5,761 nucleotides of DNA from Lentisphaerota bacterium (GCA_016929365.1 JAFGIZ010000142.1:1-5761), one strand, 5' to 3'; positions 1-5,761 are shown, counted from the stretch's first letter. Made by a program: numbers and translations. Notes: generated from the sequence alone by a model not told the origin.

Positions 1-2
1 AC

Positions 3-509
3 CACATGCCCATGGCGCCCCAGGTGGCCGGCTGCCAGGCGTTGCTGGCTGAACACGTAGCCCAGCGTGTCTGCCGGGCCGACCTGGCCGCGCCGCTGAT
101 GCAGGCCCTCTTGGCGGCCACGTTCCGGCAGTTCATGACCGAGCGGGACGGCGCGGCGGCGCCGCCGGACAGCGCGACCCGGCAGCGGGCGCTTTTCGAG
201 CGGGCGCGTCTCTTTATCGAAGCCAACAGCGATCACGCCCTGGGAACGGACGAGATTGCCGACTTCACGGGGGTCGGCCCGCGCCAGCTCAACCGCATCT
301 TCCGCGCGCGCGACGGCCGGTCGGTGACCGCCTTCGTTCACGAGCGGCGCCTCGAACGGGCGCGCGCGATGCTGTCCGAAGGCCACAGCGCCAAGGAAAC
401 GGCCTACACCTGCGGATTCAAGGACCCTGCCTACTTCACGCGTTTCTTCAAACGCTATACCGGAAAAACGCCGTCGCAATACGCCCGTAGTCGTCCGGGC
501 ACGCCGTGA
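3..509 (+). CDS. AraC/XylS-family transcriptional regulator, 5'-truncated by the window edge
   Basis: DNA-binding regulator; only the C-terminal part is visible, and the reading frame is open to the left edge. Counting from the ATG at base 6, about 167 residues remain. Residues about 60-160 form the AraC double helix-turn-helix. The first recognition unit is around residues 79-100 (LGTDEIADFTGVGPRQLNRI). A linker helix follows at about 110-124 (FVHERRLERARAML). The second unit is at about 128-160 and contains the family signature CGFKDPAYFTRFFKRYTGKTP. Residues 1-55 are helical and weakly conserved, probably the linker after a ligand-binding domain that lies outside the window; AraC proteins are usually 250-300 residues. 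The ATGs at 6 and 12 have no clear ribosome binding site, so I treat them as internal. The gene runs convergently towards the three-gene operon on the other strand and is a candidate controller of it, by position only. The inducer cannot be read from this fragment. Confidence 0.93.
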   Translation, partial: HMPMAPQVAGCQALLAEHVAQRVCRADLAAPLMQALLAATFRQFMTERDGAAAPPDSATRQRALFERARLFIEANSDHALGTDEIADFTGVGPRQLNRIFRARDGRSVTAFVHERRLERARAMLSEGHSAKETAYTCGFKDPAYFTRFFKRYTGKTPSQYARSRPGTP

Positions 510-544
510 CCGGACCGGGGGGCAGACGAGGCGGCGGGGAGTCC

Positions 545-591
545 ATGGGCTGACGGAACGGCGGGGCACAAACGTCAACCGGGCAGCCCAT
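545..591. repeat. 8-bp inverted repeat at the convergent gene junction
   Basis: ATGGGCTG at 545-552 is matched exactly by its reverse complement CAGCCCAT at 584-591, with a 31-base spacer. It lies between the stop of the AraC-type gene and the last codons of the convergent URO-D gene, so it could act as a weak bidirectional terminator stem. The loop is long and no T-run follows on either strand, so it does not fit a standard intrinsic terminator. It may be chance in GC-rich DNA. Confidence 0.25.
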
Positions 592-1651
592 ACATGGCGG
601 TGATGTTCTCCACCGGAATGTCGGGGCCCAGGATCTGGCTGGGGGCAAAGAGATAGCCGCCGTCGCGGCCGAGGGTTTCGACCGTGGCGCGGACATGTTG
701 CGCGACGTCGGCAAGCGCGCCGAAGGGGAGCACCTGCTGGGTGTCGATGCCGCCGTGAAACACCAGGCGGCCGCCAAACCCGGCTTTGAGCTCGGCCGGG
801 TCCATCCCCGTCGCAGAAACCTGGATCGGGTCCAGAATGTCCACCCCGGCCTCGATCAACAACGGGATCAGCTCGCTGACCGCCCCGCAGGAGTGCATCA
901 TAACCTTGAGCCCATGCCCATGCGCCAGGGCGGTCAGGCGCTTGATGTTGTCGAAGAAGAAGTCCGCCCACATGTCGCGGCTGAACAGCAACGCCTCCTG
1001 GCTGCCGAAATCGTTCCCGAAGAACCACACCTCCATCCGGCCCTTCAGCGCGGCGAAATACGCGGCGTTCAGTTCGATGTACATCTCCGTCATGCGGTCC
1101 ACCAGGGTATGCACCCGTTCCGGATCCGCCGCCATGCCGAACAGGAAGTTCTGGAACCCGAACATGCGGTAGCTGTCCCCGAGAATGCCGGTCCACAAGC
1201 CGCCGATGCGGACCCGGTCCGCGTGGGCCTCGGCCTCGGCCCGCAGCGCCGCAAAATCGAAATCCGCGGCCTTGGGCCAGGGGAAGGCAAGCATGTCGGC
1301 CACTGTCGTGGCGTCCGAGAACGGCCCACCGATGGCTTCGTCGACCGCGAACTTGCTGTCGTATGCGCCGCGCCGCCAGCGGATGCCGAGCGGACAGGTA
1401 CGGTTGGTCGCGGACATTGCCAGGTCGGCCGCCTGCTTGTAGTACGGCAGCGCCCCTTCGTTCTGTGAGATATCGCGGCCGGGCAGGTAGAAGAAGTCGC
1501 ACCCCAGCCGGTCGAGCAGCTCGCGCTCGCTTGTCACGCCCAGCGCGGCCCGCAATGCGCGGTCGGTCTCGGGATGCGCCAGGTAATCCACCGGCACCCG
1601 GTCGGGCGCGCGGTGCTCACAGGCCGCGCGGAAACGTTGATGCGCGTTCAT
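575..1651 (-). CDS. URO-D superfamily protein (uroporphyrinogen decarboxylase / cobamide-methyltransferase-like)
   Basis: A 358-residue TIM-barrel protein of the URO-D family, which includes haem-pathway decarboxylase HemE and the zinc methyltransferases MtaA/MtbA. Visible family blocks are HRAPDRVPVDY (13-23), HSCGAVSELIPLLIEAGVDI (253-272), DPIQ (274-277), HGGIDTQQVLPFG (299-311) and GGYLFAPSQ followed by PDIPVENITAMY (331-354). The HxC pair (His253, Cys255) matches the first two zinc ligands of MtaA/MtbA. No cysteine sits in the C-terminal PSQ block where those enzymes carry the third, so the metal site may differ. True HemE is unlikely, because the HemE N-terminal RQAGR-type motif is absent. 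The reading frame extends 32 codons further upstream, but the ATG at 1651 is chosen because family homology begins there and it overlaps the preceding stop as ATGA. No strong Shine-Dalgarno is visible, which fits translational coupling. It is the last gene of the operon. The substrate is unknown; methyl transfer or decarboxylation of a small molecule in the cytoplasm is inferred from the family only. Confidence 0.9.
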   Translation of the reverse strand: MNAHQRFRAACEHRAPDRVPVDYLAHPETDRALRAALGVTSERELLDRLGCDFFYLPGRDISQNEGALPYYKQAADLAMSATNRTCPLGIRWRRGAYDSKFAVDEAIGGPFSDATTVADMLAFPWPKAADFDFAALRAEAEAHADRVRIGGLWTGILGDSYRMFGFQNFLFGMAADPERVHTLVDRMTEMYIELNAAYFAALKGRMEVWFFGNDFGSQEALLFSRDMWADFFFDNIKRLTALAHGHGLKVMMHSCGAVSELIPLLIEAGVDILDPIQVSATGMDPAELKAGFGGRLVFHGGIDTQQVLPFGALADVAQHVRATVETLGRDGGYLFAPSQILGPDIPVENITAMYGLPG

Positions 1652-2721
1652 GCCCGGTACCGGCTTTCGATGGCGGCGGCTTCGGCCGGATCGCGAACCG
1701 CCGCCAGCACCGCCAGGCCGCGGGACGGCAGCTTGCCGAAGATCCAATCCAGGTCCGCCGCCGACAGTTCCCCCCAGATCAGCAGCGGCTTACGTTCCAG
1801 GATGCGGCGGTGCGTGTCGCACAGCGCCTCCGCGGACGGGCCGCCGCGGTCGATGTGCAGCTCGACCGCCGTCAGGCGCGGCATGTCCAGGCAGGCATCG
1901 ACCGGGTAGAACCCCGCGGGATGCATGTGCATGATGCAGCCGCCGAAGGACTCGCTGATGCGCCGATCGCAGGGCCGGATAAACGTGTCATAGATATCCG
2001 GCGACAGCAGGGCGGCGGCATCCTCCTGGTGCCACACCGTGCCGGCCGGGGCCCAGGCATGGTAGTAGAACGAGCCGACACCGCCGTGGAAAGCCGGGAT
2101 GCGGGCCAGTTGCAGCTTGCCGAAGGCAATCCAGAAGTCGGTCAGCTTGCGGCACACCGCGTCTACCTCGTCAGGCTGCTCCAGCATGGCGTAGAGGAAC
2201 GCCTCGCCGCCGTAAAGGGCGGAGAGCAGATCGGCGATCCCGCGCATGCGCGTCGTGGCCAGGGGGTAACGGCCCGCCGCATGGGCGCTCAGGGCCTCCA
2301 GGAACTCGGCGCACGTGACCATCCAGGGCGAGGCCGGATCGAACTCCGGCAAGGACGCGGCCCCGTTGAATGTCGCCGGGGTCTCGGCATGAATCGAGCC
2401 GGCGGCATGGTCGGCCCAGATGGGGCAGCCCAGTGCCGCCTCCAGCCAGGAAATGCCCCAGAACGCGCTCGCGCTCCAGATCGCGTCCCCGCCGCAGGCC
2501 TCGTGCGCGGCAAAGAGCCGGTCCGCGTCGTCGAGATATCCCTCTACCGTAAAATCATCCGGCCGCAGGGCGCGGTCTTCCGGCAGCCCCGCCGCCGCGC
2601 GGTAGCGGTGCAACGGAAACTCGCTGTCCGTGAAATACCCCAGCAGCGGCCCCTCGTTCTCGCGCCGGTAAAACGCTTGCCAGCGTGCGACGCGGTCTGC
2701 ATGGGACCCCATCGGAACCAC
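1648..2721 (-). CDS. Divergent URO-D-like protein, function unknown
   Basis: A 357-residue soluble protein that I place in the URO-D-like TIM-barrel group by its overall pattern. It has an early FYRRENEGPLLGYFTDSEFP block (17-36), SAFWGISWLEAALGCPIWAD (85-104), GIADLLSALYGGEAFLYAML followed by EQPDEVD (161-187), and QEDAAALLSPDIYDTFIRP (232-250), which resembles the ED-x-LLSP-x-Y motif of the family. Where the second URO-D protein of this operon has HSCG, this one has IMHMHPAG (263-270), so the HxC zinc pair is replaced by HxH and the protein probably differs in catalysis or only binds ligand. The chosen start is GTG: it lies 5 bases after a GAGAAAGG ribosome binding site, whereas the alternative ATG at 2712 would be 14 bases away. 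The start is one base after the stop of the sialidase-like gene, and the 3' end overlaps the next gene by 4 bases. Two adjacent divergent members of one superfamily suggest a heteromeric pair or successive steps. The membership call is moderately sure and the function is not known. Confidence 0.8.
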   Translation of the reverse strand: MVPMGSHADRVARWQAFYRRENEGPLLGYFTDSEFPLHRYRAAAGLPEDRALRPDDFTVEGYLDDADRLFAAHEACGGDAIWSASAFWGISWLEAALGCPIWADHAAGSIHAETPATFNGAASLPEFDPASPWMVTCAEFLEALSAHAAGRYPLATTRMRGIADLLSALYGGEAFLYAMLEQPDEVDAVCRKLTDFWIAFGKLQLARIPAFHGGVGSFYYHAWAPAGTVWHQEDAAALLSPDIYDTFIRPCDRRISESFGGCIMHMHPAGFYPVDACLDMPRLTAVELHIDRGGPSAEALCDTHRRILERKPLLIWGELSAADLDWIFGKLPSRGLAVLAAVRDPAEAAAIESRYRA

Positions 2722-2722
2722 T

Positions 2723-4627
2723 TCAGCCTTTCTCTGTGGACGTGCAGCCCGCGGCCGCTCCGCGGCAGGCTTCGGACACCCGCAACGCCCGGTCGTACAG
2801 GCGCAACGCGCAAACCGCGGGATCGATCCGCATGCGATCGGCGCCGTTGGCGTCGCGCAGGTGCGGACTGAATCGCCCCCAGCCGAACTGGCGGTGCTCG
2901 CCGCCGTCGTTGAGCTTGCCGTCGATCACGAAGAGAATCAACCGCGGACCGCCGTCGACGATCACCGTCACGCGATGCCGCCGGCCGGCGGTCAGCATGC
3001 CGGGATCGCAAGCCCACCGATTCTCGGTGCGGCCGTCGTTGAGCACAAGCGTGACGGCGCTGTCCGGCGCCGTGATCAGCGCCAAGCCCTGTCCCCATGC
3101 CGTCCGGGTGTCGATAAGCGCCCGGCCCGGGACGCCTGCATCCCCGTCCACGCAGAGCTCGAGCGTGAACCCGTTTCGCAGATCCCGGGTGCCGTAGTCG
3201 TGACGCGTCATATCCCGTTCGACGAACGCCGGCAGCCGCGGCATCGGGGCCTCGCGCGGCATCGCCTCGCCGTCCTGAGGCAACGCCAGAAGCGATCGGC
3301 CTCCGCCCTCCGGTCTCCGCCCACCGGCCTCCGCCCACAGTCCTTCCAGCAAGGCGGGGTCGACCTCGTGGACACGGGCGGTCTCCTTTTGCGTTTCGGT
3401 CAGGTAGACGCACCCGGCCTCCTCGACCAGGTCCGGGTAGCTCATGCGGACCATCGGATCGTCGTCATAAAGCACGATCTCCGGCTGCGACCAGGCGATC
3501 TCGCGGCCGGCAGGCGTGTCGATCTCCACGCCGCCGCTCAACCAGACCGGGTTGCGGTCGTCGTAGGGGCTGCGTCCTCCGGCCACGAGACCGTTGGCGG
3601 CCGAGGGGGGGCCGGTCAACTCGCGTATGAACCGGCCGCCGTGGTTGTGGAACCAGTAGAGGTACTTGCCGTTGGAACAGCGCCAGGCGAAATTCGCCGC
3701 GCGCGGATTCTTCATCAGGCGCCCGTCGGCGTAGCGCTTGTAGCGCGGCTCGGTCCAGGTATGCCCGCCATCGCGGCTGTAGCTCTCCACGGGATAGCCG
3801 TCGATCGACCGGTAGACGCAGTAGAACGAGCCGTCGCTGAGTACGCAATAGCTCTGCTCCTCGGCAATCGGCCCGCCGCCCGGCGGGGTGCGCAATCCGA
3901 TCTCCCCGTCCGGCAGCGTCTCCCATGCGATCGCGGTGGGATCCGGTTCGGTCAGCAGGTTCGCGCTCTTCAGCAGTACGCCCTCCGATTGCTGGAAGAA
4001 TCCTTCGCCCATCTGGCCGACCTTGTGCAGGGACACGAACGCGGCGTCCCCGTGGACGAAGGGCTTGCCAACGTTCCAGAAGAACCGCAGCGCGCCGCCG
4101 TAGATGTTCTCCCGGTCGCAGGCAAACTCGCGTATGGGAATCGCGTAGCGTTGCGCCGACCAGCTTCGCCCGTGATCGTCGCTGTACTTGAAGACAAAAT
4201 GCCCCAGCGAGTCGACCCGATCGAAGGTGTCCCGGCCGTTATGACATTTCACCTCGCGCACGTTGTCGGTGTTGTGATTGTAGAAGATGTAAATGCGCCC
4301 CTTCGGAGCGCCAGAGGTTTCAGGATGCAGGTTTCGGGTTTCAGGCGTTGTAACCTTCAGCATTACCGCGTAGGAGTTCTCGGGGCTGTCGGGCGGCTCG
4401 ATGGCCACCGGGTCGCTCCAGTTGCCGCCCCGGTCGGTGCTGCGCAGGGTAGTCACATGCTGGCCACGGGCCCCCTCGTGGCCGGGGCCGGTCGTGACGC
4501 AGCACAGCCAGGCGCCGTCATCGGTTCGCACGATGTAGGGTTGATCCGCATAGCTTTGCGTAGGGATGATCTTTCCGGCCGCGACCCGGCGCGGATCGGT
4601 GGTGGTTGCTTGATTCATAAACCGCAT
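2723..4627 (-). CDS. Sialidase-like BNR/Asp-box propeller protein with C-terminal LamG-like domain
   Basis: A 634-residue protein with a six-bladed sialidase-type beta-propeller at about residues 20-430. Three Asp-boxes (S-x-D-x-G-x-x-W) are clear: STDRGGNW (63-70), SDDHGRSW (149-156) and SRDGGHTW (284-291). Other blocks shared by this family are HVTTLRSTDRG, WETLPDGEIGL (235-245), KNPRAANF (306-313), RNPVWLSGGVEID (358-370), AWSQPEIVLYDDD (378-390) and SYPDLVEEAG with LTETQKE (396-415). Residues about 431-465 are a Gly/Arg/Pro-rich linker, and about 470-615 resemble a LamG/concanavalin-A-like sandwich that ends in an LRLYDRALRVSEA motif typical of such domains. Exo-alpha-sialidase activity is only a family label; I cannot assign the arginine triad confidently. 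No signal peptide or membrane segment is visible, so it is predicted cytoplasmic, unlike most secreted sialidases. The ATG at 4627 is preferred over the ATG at 4618 because a G-rich stretch lies just upstream of it. It is the first gene of the operon and contains two short heptamer-based tandem arrays. Confidence 0.9.
   Translation of the reverse strand: MRFMNQATTTDPRRVAAGKIIPTQSYADQPYIVRTDDGAWLCCVTTGPGHEGARGQHVTTLRSTDRGGNWSDPVAIEPPDSPENSYAVMLKVTTPETRNLHPETSGAPKGRIYIFYNHNTDNVREVKCHNGRDTFDRVDSLGHFVFKYSDDHGRSWSAQRYAIPIREFACDRENIYGGALRFFWNVGKPFVHGDAAFVSLHKVGQMGEGFFQQSEGVLLKSANLLTEPDPTAIAWETLPDGEIGLRTPPGGGPIAEEQSYCVLSDGSFYCVYRSIDGYPVESYSRDGGHTWTEPRYKRYADGRLMKNPRAANFAWRCSNGKYLYWFHNHGGRFIRELTGPPSAANGLVAGGRSPYDDRNPVWLSGGVEIDTPAGREIAWSQPEIVLYDDDPMVRMSYPDLVEEAGCVYLTETQKETARVHEVDPALLEGLWAEAGGRRPEGGGRSLLALPQDGEAMPREAPMPRLPAFVERDMTRHDYGTRDLRNGFTLELCVDGDAGVPGRALIDTRTAWGQGLALITAPDSAVTLVLNDGRTENRWACDPGMLTAGRRHRVTVIVDGGPRLILFVIDGKLNDGGEHRQFGWGRFSPHLRDANGADRMRIDPAVCALRLYDRALRVSEACRGAAAGCTSTEKG
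2727..2734 (-). promoter_or_regulatory. Ribosome binding site that sets the GTG start of the URO-D-like gene
   Basis: On the minus strand GAGAAAGG ends 5 bases before the GTG at 2721. It lies inside the final codons (Glu-Lys-Gly) of the upstream sialidase-like gene, whose TGA is one base from the GTG. Ribosomes finishing the first gene would be placed directly on this site, so the two proteins are likely made in step. Confidence 0.6.
3296..3337. repeat. Three tandem copies of a 14-bp unit, itself two related heptamers, inside the sialidase-like gene
   Basis: Units at 3296-3309, 3310-3323 and 3324-3337 follow one another without gaps and match CCGGCCTCCGCCCA. Unit 1 differs at its first and last base, unit 2 at one base (T for C at its fifth position), and unit 3 is exact. 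Each 14-mer splits into two similar heptamers, CCGGCCT and CCGCCCA, giving six 7-base steps. The 42 bp keep the reading frame and encode residues 431-444, the Gly/Arg/Pro-rich start of the linker between the propeller and the LamG-like domain. Confidence 0.8.
4317..4344. repeat. Four tandem heptamers (GTTTCAG type) inside the sialidase-like gene
   Basis: Four consecutive 7-base units occupy 4317-4323, 4324-4330, 4331-4337 and 4338-4344. The first and fourth are GTTTCAG, the third is GTTTCGG and the second is the diverged GATGCAG. Read on the coding strand the unit is CTGAAAC. The stretch is visibly less GC-rich than its surroundings and encodes residues 95-104 (PETRNLHPET), a loop-like stretch between the first Asp-box and the strand GRIYIFYNH. 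At 28 bp it is not a whole number of codons. Confidence 0.7.
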
Positions 4628-4839
4628 GATGCCCCGTTCCGCGGCGCAGGGCCATGCCGAACGCTTGTACTTCTGGATCGGACTTGAACTTCCGGGACAA
4701 GCACCGGGGCCCCTGATCGAACCGGCGAAGCGCCGCGCACCGGGGCGTCGGATCGCCGCGCCTCGGGAAAGGATCCTGGCCGGCCCTTATTTCCTGATTG
4801 ATCGGGGCGGCGCGGGAGTGGTTACATGCGGCCCGGAAG
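4628..4839. promoter_or_regulatory. Divergent intergenic region, presumed promoters of the sialidase-like operon and the acyltransferase gene
   Basis: This 212-base spacer separates two divergently read genes, so it should hold the promoter of the three-gene operon (leftward) and that of the acyltransferase gene (rightward). I find no convincing sigma-70 -35/-10 pair on either strand. The only AT-richer patches are around 4664-4692 and 4788-4802. GGGGCCCC at 4706-4713 is a perfect 8-bp palindrome, and CGGCG/CGCCG at 4723-4735 could form a small hairpin with a 3-base loop. No RNA gene is recognised. Confidence 0.5.
4669..4695. promoter_or_regulatory. Candidate operator: direct repeats ACTTCTGG / ACTTCCGG
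   Basis: ACTTCTGG (4669-4676) and ACTTCCGG (4688-4695) are direct repeats 19 bases apart start to start, with a related ACTTGAAC at 4682-4689 between them. They lie 42-68 bases upstream of the sialidase-like start. AraC-type regulators typically bind direct repeats about two helical turns apart, and an AraC-type gene lies at the far end of the operon. The link is an inference from position and spacing alone. Confidence 0.25.
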
Positions 4840-5679
4840 ATGATCTTAACGGCCGACACGTTTGCCGAGCGTTTGCGGACGGACGGCGCGTACCGCACGC
4901 CGCCGGAACACGCGCCGCGCGGCGCGGACCGCTGGCTGGGCCGCCGGGACGCCTGGTACTACCTCCTGCTGGCGGCCGTCGTCTGGCGCGGCTACCGCCG
5001 CAGCCGCAAGCCCGATTTTCTGCCGCGCCTGTGGATGCGCTGCGCCTACGAAACGCTGCGCGCGGCGGAACGCTGCGGGGCGCAGGTGATCGTCGAACAG
5101 GCCGGCCTCCAGGCGCAGGTCGGCGGACCGGCGGTTTACACGGCCAACCACATGAGCCTGCTGGAAACGTTCCTGCTGCCGGCCCTGCTGATCCTCCCGT
5201 TCCACGACGTCACGGTCGTGCTCAAGCGGGACCTCATGCGCTACCCCCTCTTCGGGCCCATCCTGCGCGCCGTCAAACCCATCGCGGTCGGCCGGCGCGA
5301 CGCGCGGGAGGACCTCAGGACCGTCCTGCACGAGGGCGCCGCCGTGCTCCGACGGGGGCGCTCCATCGTCGTTTTCCCCCAGGCCACCCGCACGGCGCAC
5401 TTCGATCCCCAACGCTTCAACTCGCTGGGCGCGAAGCTGGCCGCCCGCGCCGGGGCGCCTCTCATTCCCGTCGCCCTCCGCACGGACTTCCACGGCATCG
5501 GCCGGATCGTGCGCGACGCCGGCCCCGTGCGCCGCGACCGGACCGTCCGTTTCCGCTTCGGCGCGCCCCTGGACGTGCACGGCAACGGCCGCGCCGCGCA
5601 CGAGGCCTCCGTGGCGTTTATCGTTGCGGCCTTGCGCGAATGGGGCGTGCCGGTCGCATCCGCACCGGACAGGATCTGA
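4840..5679 (+). CDS. PlsC-type 1-acylglycerol-3-phosphate acyltransferase family protein
   Basis: A 279-residue lysophospholipid-type acyltransferase. Members transfer a fatty acyl group from acyl-ACP or acyl-CoA to lysophosphatidic acid or related acceptors at the inner face of the cytoplasmic membrane. A short hydrophobic segment, WYYLLLAAVVW (39-49), may anchor it. Motif I is NHMSLLET (His104 with Glu109, so HX4E instead of the usual HX4D). The motif II region is FGPILRAVKPIAVGRRDARE (138-157). Motif III is FPQATRT (179-185, Gln in place of the usual Glu of FPEGTR). Motif IV is PLIPVAL (207-213). The E and Q variants appear to belong to a known NHMSxLET/FPQxTR subgroup rather than to a broken enzyme, though I say this from memory of the family. 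The ATG at 4840 is chosen over an in-frame TTG at 4798 that directly follows a stop; the only Shine-Dalgarno-like bases, GGAAG, touch the ATG, so the start is not certain. The gene is divergent from the operon and convergent with the gene at the right edge. Confidence 0.9.
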   Translation: MILTADTFAERLRTDGAYRTPPEHAPRGADRWLGRRDAWYYLLLAAVVWRGYRRSRKPDFLPRLWMRCAYETLRAAERCGAQVIVEQAGLQAQVGGPAVYTANHMSLLETFLLPALLILPFHDVTVVLKRDLMRYPLFGPILRAVKPIAVGRRDAREDLRTVLHEGAAVLRRGRSIVVFPQATRTAHFDPQRFNSLGAKLAARAGAPLIPVALRTDFHGIGRIVRDAGPVRRDRTVRFRFGAPLDVHGNGRAAHEASVAFIVAALREWGVPVASAPDRI

Positions 5680-5688
5680 GCCGGGCCG

Positions 5689-5761
5689 TCAGCGCCCCAG
5701 CATCTCCAGCGCCGCGGTCGCGACCCGCTCGGGCGTGACGCCTTGCAGGCAAGGCGTGCCG
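5689..5761 (-). CDS. C-terminal end of an unidentified gene, cut by the window edge
   Basis: The minus strand encodes a final 23 residues (GTPCLQGVTPERVATAALEM, then LGR) before a TGA at 5689-5691. The pattern of a short LQ-x-x-x-TPE stretch followed by an amphipathic helix resembles the C-terminus of glycosyltransferases such as lipid-A-disaccharide synthase (LpxB), which would suit a neighbour of a lipid acyltransferase. Too little is visible to name it. It converges with the acyltransferase gene, with only 9 bases between the stops. Confidence 0.45.
   Translation of the reverse strand, partial: GTPCLQGVTPERVATAALEMLGR
5738..5757. repeat. 20-bp near-perfect palindrome
   Basis: ACGCCTTGC at 5738-5746 and GCAAGGCGT at 5749-5757 are exact reverse complements separated by AG. 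As RNA this would fold as an 8-bp stem with a 4-base loop. It lies within the last codons of the right-edge gene, about 60 bases beyond the acyltransferase stop, so it could help end acyltransferase transcripts. No T-run is visible before the window ends. Confidence 0.6.

Noticed and set aside
575..1651. Calling this gene hemE (haem biosynthesis)
   Set aside because: The N-terminal HemE arginine motif is missing, the HSCG block points to the methyltransferase-like branch, and the neighbours are not haem genes.
1652..1747. A 32-codon N-terminal extension of the second URO-D protein
   Set aside because: The extra residues are Arg/Gly-rich, unlike the family, and overlap the preceding gene; the ATGA junction at 1648-1651 is a better start.
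1363..2871. A 502-residue open frame on the + strand antisense to the URO-D genes
   Set aside because: Low-complexity Arg/Gly/Ala-rich translation with no motif, crossing three genes and two gene junctions on the other strand.
2861..4687. A 608-residue open frame on the + strand antisense to the whole sialidase-like gene
   Set aside because: Its composition is Arg/Ala/Val/Gly-rich with no family motif, whereas the minus strand shows clear Asp-boxes. Long antisense frames are expected in GC-rich coding DNA.
4911..4926. A 16-bp perfect palindrome of alternating C/G bases in the acyltransferase gene
   Set aside because: It uses only G and C in very GC-rich coding DNA and encodes part of a Pro/Arg/Gly stretch, so chance is the simplest explanation.
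4626..5738. A 370-residue + strand frame overlapping the acyltransferase
   Set aside because: It is the frameshifted shadow of the acyltransferase gene, Arg/Pro/Gly-rich, and passes beyond its stop without recognisable domains.

Overview
This is a GC-rich, densely coded window from an environmental Gram-negative bacterium. My best guess is the PVC group (Kiritimatiellota, Lentisphaerota, Verrucomicrobiota or Planctomycetota). That rests on the gene mix: paired proteins of the uroporphyrinogen-decarboxylase (URO-D) superfamily, a sialidase-type propeller with a LamG-like tail, and an AraC regulator. It is an inference, since no phylogenetic marker is present.

Left edge (1-509, + strand): the 3' part of an AraC/XylS-type regulator, cut by the window edge. 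It runs convergently into the main operon with a 65-base gap that holds an 8-bp inverted repeat.

Centre (575-4627, - strand): a tightly coupled three-gene operon read right to left. First comes a 634-residue BNR/Asp-box sialidase-like protein with no visible signal peptide. One base after its stop is a GTG-started, divergent URO-D-like protein of 357 residues. Its stop overlaps, as ATGA, the start of a second, more typical URO-D/methyltransferase-like protein of 358 residues. The junctions imply translational coupling and probably one shared task. That task is unknown. A cytoplasmic step on an imported sugar, methylated sugar or other small molecule would fit, with the regulator as a candidate local controller. 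No corrinoid protein or transporter is in view.

Two short tandem arrays, both with a 7-base period, lie inside the sialidase-like gene. One is in a propeller loop and one is in the linker before the LamG-like domain. They are the most unusual DNA-level feature here.

Right side (4628-5761): a 212-base divergent spacer presumably carries the promoters. It is followed by a PlsC-type acyltransferase on the + strand that carries the NHMSxLET and FPQxTR variants of the acyltransferase motifs. Nine bases after it, on the opposite strand, is the extreme C-terminus of another gene, only 23 residues of which are visible and which contains a near-perfect 20-bp palindrome.

I see no tRNA, rRNA, CRISPR array, insertion sequence or phage gene. 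The long ORFs antisense to the operon are byproducts of high GC.
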